A stretch of 5,022 nt of DNA from Oscillospiraceae bacterium (GTDB lineage: Bacteria > Bacillota_A > Clostridia > Oscillospirales > Ruminococcaceae), in contig CAAFWX010000122.1 of NCBI GenBank assembly GCA_900766795.1, forward strand, positions 1 through 5,022, given 5' to 3'. Both the position numbers and the translations under genes were made by a program. This document shows, piece after piece, positions 1-3,677 of the stretch. Below the pieces are notes generated by a model. That model was not told the origin of the DNA and ran no database searches. It worked only from the letters and a program-made list of their open reading frames with translations. How positions within the stretch are numbered: position 1 is the first letter of the stretch; every line of letters begins with the position of its first letter.

Positions 1-458
1 CCGACTGCGTAAGGGAAAAGGTTAAATCTGCCACTACCCTTGAAAAGCGGTTTCATATCACCATTCTTAACATTACCACCGCAGTCAAGCAATTTCGGCT
101 TGAACCGAAGAAAAGTGACAAGCGGCGGTATTATTTCTTTCAAAATGACGCTCGGATAAACTATCTCTCGGAGCAGCTTGCAACAATCGGGGAGTTCGGG
201 CTAACCTCCCGTGACAGCATTTACGCAAAGGCGCAGGAGTTACAGCGCACCATTCATCAAATGCGTTCACATGGCGATAATCCTGAAGAACAGGAAAATG
301 CCTTAAAGCGCATTAACACGCTGATTAAGGCTTATGAGGAGATTGTGGAGGGCAACTATATCGACAATCTTATAAAGGCACAGCAGGAAGAAAAACAGGC
401 TGCGGAGCATAACGCAAATGCACACAAAAACGCACCGAAAGAAGTACAGAAAAGATAA
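1..458 (+). CDS. C-terminal part of an unidentified coiled-coil-rich mobile-element protein, possibly a relaxase tail
   Basis: The frame is open from the left edge (first whole codon at base 3) to the TAA at 456-458, giving about 151 residues with no start in the window, so the N-terminal part is missing. The visible part is hydrophilic and helical: an aromatic patch (RRYYFFQND), a segment like LSEQLATIGEFGL, then heptad-like helices (ALKRINTLIKAYEEIVEGNY) and a Lys/Glu/Gln/Asn-rich tail ending KEVQKR. No catalytic motif is visible. It lies directly upstream of the element integrase on the same strand, 91 bases before that gene's start, which suggests it belongs to the same integrated element. 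Relaxases of Firmicute integrative elements often have long coiled-coil C-termini and sit near the integrase, so a relaxase tail is my best guess, but it is only a guess; another conjugation or replication protein is possible. An internal ATG at 261 gives a 65-residue product but lacks a convincing ribosome binding site and is not taken as a start. Confidence 0.6.
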   Translation, partial: DCVREKVKSATTLEKRFHITILNITTAVKQFRLEPKKSDKRRYYFFQNDARINYLSEQLATIGEFGLTSRDSIYAKAQELQRTIHQMRSHGDNPEEQENALKRINTLIKAYEEIVEGNYIDNLIKAQQEEKQAAEHNANAHKNAPKEVQKR

Positions 459-466
459 CATACCTC

Positions 467-496
467 TTGACAAATCACACTTTAAAGTGGTAAAAT
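467..496 (+). promoter_or_regulatory. Consensus sigma-A promoter of the integrase gene
   Basis: TTGACA at 467-472, an 18-nt spacer, then TAAAAT at 491-496. Transcription would start near 503 and leave about 47 nt of leader before the integrase ATG at 550. A perfect 12-bp palindrome (CACTTTAAAGTG, 478-489) fills most of the spacer and may be an operator. Confidence 0.7.
478..489. promoter_or_regulatory. 12-bp palindrome in the integrase promoter spacer, candidate operator
   Basis: CACTTTAAAGTG is its own reverse complement and lies between the -35 and -10 hexamers of the integrase promoter, where a bound protein would block RNA polymerase. A small element-encoded repressor could act here, but none is in the window and the site is too short to assign to a family. 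Confidence 0.35.
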
Positions 497-534
497 AGAA
501 TTGCAGAGGGTATGTCATAAAATCTATGATATTG

Positions 535-540
535 AAGGAG
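535..540 (+). promoter_or_regulatory. Ribosome binding site that fixes the integrase start at 550
   Basis: AAGGAG at 535-540 is 9 nt before the ATG at 550. The longer reading that begins at the ATG at 526 would place this Shine-Dalgarno sequence inside the coding region and has no ribosome binding site of its own, so 550 is chosen. Confidence 0.8.
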
Positions 541-549
541 AATATTATT

Positions 550-1686
550 ATGGCTACCATTACCAAACGAGGGGAAACCTTCAGAATTAAGGTGTCATTG
601 GGCTATGACGCCAACGGCAAACAGATTGTCAAGTCCACCACATTCACTCCCCCGACGGGAGTAACGCCCAAGAAAGCGGAAAAGCTGGCGAACGAATACG
701 CTTTCGAGTTCGAGCGGCATTGCAAGGGCTACGCGCAGCTTAACGAGAATATGCGTTTCTCGGAGCTTGCGGAATGGTACTTTGAAAACTACGCCCCCGT
801 GGAGCTGAAAGAGGGAACGCTCTACAACTACAAAAGCGCATACAAAAACCATATTGCTCCTGTGTTCGGGAACGTGAAGGTCAAGGATATAAACACTCCG
901 AGGTTGACGCAGTTTGTACAGTCCCTGAAAGTTAAGCCCGAAACGGTGCGGAAGATTTATGTTGTCGTGCAGAGCATTTTTCACAGGGGCGTGGAGCAGG
1001 GTTTCATCAGAGATACTCCGTGCAGAAATGTCATTCTTCCGAAGAACAAGGGCAAAAAGAAAAAGCCTGTCCTTGACGAAGAACAGACAAAGCGGTTTAT
1101 GGCGCTTCTTGAAACAAAGAGCTGTGACCTTGATGTTAAGCGAATGATTAAGGTGCTGCTTTACACGGGTCTGCGGTGCGGTGAAATGCTCGCTCTTTCG
1201 TGGGAGGATATCGACTTTGACGGAATGACAATCTCGGTAAACCACAATCTTGCCGATGTCGGCGGTAAACACTGGCTCACCACTCCCAAAACCGAAAGCA
1301 GTATCCGTACAATCGGAATGAGCAAGGCGCTTGCGGATATTTTCCGCGAGCAGAAAGCGTATCAAGAGCAGCTTGCGGAAGCGCTTGGCGATAGTTTTGC
1401 ACACCCCGAAATGGTGTTCACTTCCGCCAACGGAAATTACCGTGACAGGTCGGCGCTGCGAACGTCATTCAAGCGCTTCCTCAAAGGGACGGAGTTTGAA
1501 TTTCTGACCCTGCACCAACTCCGCCACTGCAACGCAACCTTACTCCTGAACAGCGGCGTTGACCTGAAAATCGTATCGGAGCATTTAGGTCATTGCGATA
1601 TCGGAGTAACCGCAAACATTTATGCCGATGTCCTCAAAAGCACCAAAGCAAAGGTGGCTGACCTTGTATCTCTTAAACTCGCCTAG
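550..1686 (+). CDS. int: Tyrosine recombinase/integrase of an integrated element
   Basis: A 378-residue site-specific recombinase of the phage/ICE tyrosine integrase family, which excises and integrates the element through a covalent 3'-phosphotyrosine intermediate. The N-terminal 55 or so residues (ITKRGETFRIKVSLGYDANG) look like the small beta-rich arm-DNA-binding domain. A SAM-like core-binding domain follows at about 67-160 (FSELAEWYFENYAP onward), and the catalytic domain runs from about 175 to the end. Catalytic residues are all visible: Arg209 in TGLRCGE, Lys247 in TPKTE, His322 and Arg325 in HQLRH, His348 in LGH and the nucleophile Tyr358 in NIYADV. Length and domain order are those of a full Tn916-type enzyme, so it is probably active. 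It is expressed from its own promoter at 467-496 and converges on the host rpsI gene, with only 132 bases between the two stop codons. That is the arrangement expected when the integrase lies at the element end next to its attachment site. No excisionase gene is visible nearby. Confidence 0.95.
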   Translation: MATITKRGETFRIKVSLGYDANGKQIVKSTTFTPPTGVTPKKAEKLANEYAFEFERHCKGYAQLNENMRFSELAEWYFENYAPVELKEGTLYNYKSAYKNHIAPVFGNVKVKDINTPRLTQFVQSLKVKPETVRKIYVVVQSIFHRGVEQGFIRDTPCRNVILPKNKGKKKKPVLDEEQTKRFMALLETKSCDLDVKRMIKVLLYTGLRCGEMLALSWEDIDFDGMTISVNHNLADVGGKHWLTTPKTESSIRTIGMSKALADIFREQKAYQEQLAEALGDSFAHPEMVFTSANGNYRDRSALRTSFKRFLKGTEFEFLTLHQLRHCNATLLLNSGVDLKIVSEHLGHCDIGVTANIYADVLKSTKAKVADLVSLKLA

Positions 1687-1705
1687 ACAAGCTGCTGCGT
1701 GTCTA
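1684..1705. repeat. Inverted repeat starting at the integrase stop codon
   Basis: TAGACA at 1684-1689 and TGTCTA at 1700-1705 are perfect inverted 6-mers with a 10-nt spacer; the left arm contains the integrase TAG stop. There is no T-tract on the plus strand after it, so it is not a normal intrinsic terminator. It could be a protein site near the element end or chance. Confidence 0.3.
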
Positions 1706-1743
1706 AACAAAATATCCTCCCCGAAGATACTCGGAGAGGATAT
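1706..1743 (-). terminator. Probable intrinsic terminator for the rplM-rpsI transcript, carried between int and rpsI
   Basis: Read on the minus strand, a 13-bp stem with one mismatch (arms 1731-1743 and 1712-1724, 6-nt loop at 1725-1730) is followed at once by a T-rich run (TTTTGTTTAG). On the plus strand the same hairpin is followed by A-rich, not T-rich, sequence, so it points away from rpsI toward the integrase. It would end the ribosomal-protein transcript about 75 bases after the rpsI stop and protect int from antisense reading. Confidence 0.6.
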
Positions 1744-1763
1744 AAAGACCAAATAAAGACCAA
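1742..1763. repeat. Two perfect tandem 11-bp repeats near the element end
   Basis: ATAAAGACCAA occurs twice head to tail (1742-1752 and 1753-1763), one helical turn apart, between the integrase gene and the rpsI 3' end. Tyrosine integrases of the Tn916/lambda type bind short direct repeats (arm sites) inside the element ends with their N-terminal domain, so these are candidate arm-type sites. The first copy overlaps the base of the adjacent hairpin by two bases. Confidence 0.45.
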
Positions 1764-1818
1764 GTTGATAACTGTGTTGCCGCAAACCGCACTGTAATGC
1801 GATTTGTATCGGCTCTGA

Positions 1819-1836
1819 TTATCTCTTTGAGAACTG
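1819..1836 (-). other. att: Candidate attachment-site core in the rpsI 3' end
   Basis: These bases encode the last five S9 codons (Gln-Phe-Ser-Lys-Arg) plus the TAA stop. This conserved stretch is close to the integrase gene, which is how elements that target the 3' ends of conserved genes are arranged; the 3' end of rpsI is a known target of streptococcal ICEs as I recall. The exact core cannot be set because the second copy at the other element end is outside the window. The junction is placed by context, not by a visible repeat. Confidence 0.45.
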
Positions 1837-2217
1837 AGGAGCGCGGCGAGCAGCCTTTAAGCCATACTTCTTTCTTTCCTTCATTCTCGGGTCACGAGTG
1901 AGGAAGCCTGCCTTCTTGAGGACAGGGCGCAGTTCGTCGGAGTACTGGAGGAGCGCTCTGGAGAGACCGTGGCGGATAGCGCCTGCCTGACCTGTAACGC
2001 CGCCGCCCGCAACGGTGCAAACGATGTCGAACTTGTCAACAGTGTCGGTAAGTGTGAGGGGCTGACGAACGATGAGCTTGAGGGTGTCAAGACCGAAATA
2101 GTCGTCGATGCCTCTGCCGTTGATGGTGATGGAACCGCTGCCGGGGTAAACTCTTACGCGGGCAACGGAGTGCTTTCTTCTGCCTGTTCCGTAGTAATAG
2201 GGTTTAGATTCGTACAT
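1819..2217 (-). CDS. rpsI: Small ribosomal subunit protein uS9
   Basis: A 132-residue uS9, the full length for a bacterial S9, which binds 16S rRNA in the 30S head and whose C-terminal tail reaches the P-site tRNA. Family landmarks are all present: [14 protein letters not shown] at 10-23, the [10 protein letters not shown] segment at 32-41, [19 protein letters not shown] at 71-89 and the basic C-terminus ([20 protein letters not shown] onward) ending in SKR. The ribosome binding site AAGGAGGG (2224-2231) lies 6 nt before the ATG and overlaps the rplM stop codon, so translation is probably coupled to rplM. The gene is intact although a mobile element abuts its 3' end, as expected if integration rebuilds the last codons. 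Confidence 0.98.
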   Translation of the reverse strand: MYESKPYYYGTGRRKHSVARVRVYPGSGSITINGRGIDDYFGLDTLKLIVRQPLTLTDTVDKFDIVCTVAGGGVTGQAGAIRHGLSRALLQYSDELRPVLKKAGFLTRDPRMKERKKYGLKAARRAPQFSKR

Positions 2218-2229
2218 TTTCAGCCCTCC

Positions 2230-2658
2230 TTAAAACTTGTACTCAACGGGCTTCTGAGCCGCGTTGTTGTGCTCCGCGCCTGCGTAGCAGCGCAGTCTTG
2301 TCAGAGCCTTTCTGCCGAGCGTGCTGTTGGGCAGCATACCGTTTACAGCGATTGTCATAGCCTTCTCGGGGTTCTCCTTCATCAGCTTGTCATAGCCGAC
2401 TTCCTTGAGGTGGCCGATCCAGCCGGTGTGCCATCTGTAAACCTTCTTCTCAAGCTTCTTGCCTGTGAGGACTGCCTTAGCGCAGTTGATGATGATAACA
2501 TGGTCGCCGCAGTCGCAGTGGGGAGCGAAGGTGGGCTTGTGCTTGCCTCTGAGCAGGTGAGCAGCCATAGCGGCAACGCGGCCGAGGGGCTTGCCTTCTG
2601 CGTCAAGAATATACCAGCTACGCTCAACTGTCTGAGCATTAGGCATATAAGTGGACAT
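2230..2658 (-). CDS. rplM: Large ribosomal subunit protein uL13
   Basis: A 142-residue uL13, the standard bacterial length; it binds 23S rRNA and is an early assembly protein of the 50S subunit. Visible family features are WYILDAEGKPLGRVA (15-29), LRGKHKPTFAP (36-46), GDHVIIINCAKAVLTGKKLEKK (split around 51-72), the KVYRWHTGWIGHLK segment, and AVNGMLPNSTLGRKAL (104-119) with the tail GAEHNNAAQKP. The family's usual HPH before the AQ-P motif is here HNN. The start at 2658 has a strong AAGGAGGA (2666-2673) 7 nt upstream. A second Met at residue 5 has no better site. It is first in a two-gene operon with rpsI, the order found across Firmicutes, and lies behind a perfect promoter and a structured leader. 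Confidence 0.98.
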   Translation of the reverse strand: MSTYMPNAQTVERSWYILDAEGKPLGRVAAMAAHLLRGKHKPTFAPHCDCGDHVIIINCAKAVLTGKKLEKKVYRWHTGWIGHLKEVGYDKLMKENPEKAMTIAVNGMLPNSTLGRKALTRLRCYAGAEHNNAAQKPVEYKF

Positions 2659-2665
2659 ACTTTTT

Positions 2666-2727
2666 TCCTCCTTGTTCGGAATTTCCGATTAAATAAGCGC
2701 ATTTCATACGAAATGCAATTCACAACA
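2666..2727 (-). promoter_or_regulatory. Structured 5' leader of rplM-rpsI, candidate L13 leader RNA
   Basis: From the predicted start near 2727 to the ribosome binding site the transcript has about 60 nt. It can form a perfect 7-bp hairpin (GCATTTC/GAAATGC, 2699-2716, 4-nt loop), followed by a second short inverted repeat (CGGAA/TTCCG, 2677-2687) next to the Shine-Dalgarno sequence. Firmicutes carry an L13 leader RNA in exactly this place, thought to mediate autoregulation by L13. Position and size fit; I cannot confirm the family consensus by eye. Confidence 0.5.
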
Positions 2728-2733
2728 TTGGTT

Positions 2734-2762
2734 ATTATACACGATTTAAGAATGTTTGTCAA
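2734..2762 (-). promoter_or_regulatory. Perfect consensus promoter of the rplM-rpsI operon
   Basis: On the minus strand TTGACA (2757-2762), a 17-nt spacer and TATAAT (2734-2739): both hexamers and the spacing equal the sigma-A consensus, as fits a highly expressed ribosomal operon. Predicted start near 2727. Confidence 0.9.
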
Positions 2763-2790
2763 GGGTTTCTCAGTTCAAAATTCAAATATA

Positions 2791-2840
2791 TCCCGATTTC
2801 TTTTGTTTTCTCTCGGTTTCTCTCTGTTTTTCTCCGTTTC
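2791..2840. repeat. Five degenerate tandem decamers with phased A/T tracts upstream of the rplM promoter
   Basis: Five successive 10-mers fit the plus-strand consensus TCTCGGTTTC (TCCCGATTTC, TTTTGTTTTC, TCTCGGTTTC, TCTCTGTTTT, TCTCCGTTTC). Their T-tracts are centred at about 2798, 2808, 2818, 2829 and 2838, one helical turn apart. On the rplM strand these are A-tracts at roughly -70 to -110 from the start site, a layout associated with intrinsic DNA bending and promoter stimulation. The rest of 2763-2926 shows no gene. Confidence 0.5.
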
Positions 2841-2926
2841 TTGAAGTTCGTTTCATTTTTCGGGGTCATTATGAAAACGCGAGTATAAGTGAGAATAACG
2901 TAGAAAAAGCGAGCAACCCCGCAGGC

Positions 2927-2959
2927 AAAAAAAATCACGCCCCTCGCACCGAAAGGCGT
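2927..2959 (-). terminator. Intrinsic terminator of the XRE regulator gene
   Basis: On the minus strand a 10-bp stem (including two G-U pairs) with a 3-nt loop spans 2937-2959 and begins at the first base of the stop codon region. Two bases later comes a run of eight Ts (2927-2934). This closes the regulator transcript before the ribosomal promoter. Confidence 0.8.
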
Positions 2960-3171
2960 TATTTCTTTATAAACAAGGGGCAGTCCGTCCTGCCGAGAAG
3001 ATAATCCAGCGAAACATCAAAATAATCCGCAATGGCGATAAGCGTCTTGTAGTCCGCCTCGCGCGCGCCGCTTTCGTAGCGGCTGACGGAGTTCTGATTG
3101 ATATTCAGATCGATAGCAAGGCGCACCTGCGACAGCCCGCGAGCCTCGCGCAGCTCTTTTAACCTGAACAT
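2959..3171 (-). CDS. Small XRE-family helix-turn-helix transcriptional regulator
   Basis: A 70-residue single-domain Cro/CI-type DNA-binding protein, nothing beyond the HTH. It follows the HTH_3 pattern closely: LKELREARGLSQ (4-15), the helix-turn-helix with SQVRLAIDLNINQNSVSRYE across about 14-33, then the family's closing segment TLIAIADYFDVSLDYLLGRT. The ATG at 3171 is chosen because AAGGGG (3180-3185) is 8 nt before it; the upstream GTG (3180) and ATG (3177) overlap or touch that site. An extended -10 promoter without a good -35 drives it, and the leader is only about 14 nt. A 17-bp palindrome covers that -10 and the divergent promoter, so autoregulation together with control of the neighbouring secreted protein gene is likely. 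Proteins of this size are typical of phage or plasmid immunity regulators and toxin-antitoxin or stress switches; the actual signal is unknown. Confidence 0.93.
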   Translation of the reverse strand: MFRLKELREARGLSQVRLAIDLNINQNSVSRYESGAREADYKTLIAIADYFDVSLDYLLGRTDCPLFIKK

Positions 3172-3191
3172 ACTCATCACCCCTTGACATT

Positions 3192-3200
3192 ATTATACCA
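3192..3200 (-). promoter_or_regulatory. Extended -10 promoter of the XRE regulator
   Basis: On the minus strand TATAAT (3192-3197) is preceded by TGG, giving TATGGTATAAT, a full extended -10 element. No good -35 lies 16-18 nt upstream. The start would be near 3185, right at the Shine-Dalgarno sequence. Confidence 0.65.
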
Positions 3201-3210
3201 TAGTGGTATA
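3194..3210. promoter_or_regulatory. 17-bp palindromic operator across both divergent promoters
   Basis: TATACCA and TGGTATA are perfect 7-bp inverted arms around TAG. The site covers the regulator's -10 region and reaches into the -10 of the divergent gene, so a dimer bound here would block both. The XRE protein encoded next door is the natural candidate. Confidence 0.7.
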
Positions 3211-3226
3211 ACGCAAACATCCCGAT

Positions 3227-3245
3227 TTGGTATATTTGATACCAA
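3227..3245. promoter_or_regulatory. Second palindrome with the same GGTAT core
   Basis: TTGGTAT and ATACCAA are perfect 7-bp inverted arms around a 5-nt spacer. It shares the GGTAT/ATACC half-site core with the operator at 3194-3210, with centres 34 bp apart. It lies in the predicted leader of the plus-strand gene, where binding could act as a roadblock or a cooperative second site; as RNA it could also form a hairpin. Confidence 0.55.
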
Positions 3246-3275
3246 CGGAGAAATATTTTTACGTAAAGTTACAGA

Positions 3276-3606
3276 ATGAAGATTTTCAGAAAAATCGCAG
3301 AAGTAATTGCGATTAGCGCGGTTGCTTCGGCTGCAATTTCGGCAGATGGCGGACAGCATTTGTAGCACCGCAGCAGCAATATCAAGCGGTAAATCGGCAT
3401 CAAATATTCTGCCCGGAAAATGCGACACCCTCTCCCTCGGCGCAGCCCTCTCGGGCGGCAGCGGCACTGTCACATGGAAAAGCTCCAAGCCCTCGGTCGC
3501 GACGGTCAGCTCCAAAGGAAAAATAACCGCGAAAAAAGCAGGCTCCACGATAATCACCGCCAAATGCGGAACGTCCTACAAAAAGGTCAAGATCGTAGTA
3601 TCGTAA
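3276..3606 (+). pseudogene. Small secreted Ig-like (Big_2) protein, split by a frameshift
   Basis: Two frames carry one protein. From the ATG at 3276, frame one gives a signal-peptide-like start (MKIFRKIAEVIAISAVASAA) but stops at TAG 3363-3365. The next frame, open from 3307 to the TAA at 3604-3606, holds a bacterial Ig-like group 2 domain: TLSLGAALSGGSGTVTWKSS, then KPSVATVSSKGKITAKKAGS, TIITAKCG and the closing strand KKVKIVV. In that frame the upstream residues are Arg/Leu-rich and not signal-like, so the shift must lie between 3307 and 3362; one extra base would explain it. The repaired product would be about 109 residues: a signal peptide, a short Ser/Ala linker and one domain with two Cys (GKCDT, AKCGT) that could pair. 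Big_2 domains act in surface adhesion or carbohydrate binding, usually as repeats in large proteins; alone the role is unknown. No good ribosome binding site precedes 3276 (GGAG is 25 nt away). The alternative start, ATG 3346, lacks a signal peptide. Confidence 0.65.
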
Positions 3607-3621
3607 ATTATTTTTCCCAAT

Positions 3622-3659
3622 AAAAAATACCGCAGGCAAACAACCTGCGGTATCGTTTT
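3622..3659. terminator. Bidirectional intrinsic terminator between the Big_2 gene and glgD
   Basis: A perfect 10-bp stem (ATACCGCAGG at 3627-3636, CCTGCGGTAT at 3644-3653) with a 7-nt loop has CGTTTTA after it on the plus strand and a run of six Ts on the minus strand. It serves both converging genes and is stronger for glgD. Confidence 0.88.
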
Positions 3660-3677
3660 ATACGTTATTGACCCCGA

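Larger units (their letters stand above)
3184..3212 (+). promoter_or_regulatory. Promoter of the divergent secreted-protein gene
   Basis: On the plus strand TTGACA (3184-3189), a 17-nt spacer and TATAAC (3207-3212), close to full consensus. It overlaps the oppositely directed regulator promoter almost entirely, so polymerase can use only one at a time. The start would be near 3219, about 57 nt before the ATG at 3276. Confidence 0.65.

Noticed and set aside
526..549. Upstream ATG for the integrase at 526
   Set aside because: It would put the AAGGAG at 535-540 inside the gene; the ATG at 550 has correct spacing.
595..1404. Long minus-strand open frame (269 codons) antisense to the integrase
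   Set aside because: Lies wholly inside a clear integrase gene, matches no family I recognise and has low-quality composition; it is a shadow of the real reading frame.
1788..1801. CGCA/TGCG inverted repeat downstream of rpsI as a terminator
   Set aside because: A 4-bp stem without a T-tract is too weak; the hairpin at 1712-1743 is much better.
1969..2844. 291-codon plus-strand open frame across rplM and rpsI
   Set aside because: Antisense to two certain ribosomal protein genes and their promoter; its openness comes from the codon use of the opposite strand.
2861..2921. CGGGGT / ACCCCG inverted pair
   Set aside because: Only 6 bp with about 49 nt between the arms; expected by chance in GC-mixed intergenic DNA.
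2756..3004. 82-codon plus-strand frame with a Phe/Ser-rich stretch
   Set aside because: Starts with TTG without a ribosome binding site, runs through the decamer tract, the terminator and the end of the XRE gene; its Phe/Ser richness only reflects the T/C-rich repeats.
3172..3180. GTG at 3180 or ATG at 3177 as start of the XRE regulator
   Set aside because: Both overlap or adjoin the AAGGGG site at 3180-3185; the ATG at 3171 has the proper 8-nt distance.
3307..3606. 99-codon frame starting with TTG at 3307 as the true start of the Big_2 protein
   Set aside because: Its first residues are Arg/Leu-rich and come from the wrong frame of the signal peptide; no ribosome binding site. The frameshift reading explains it better.
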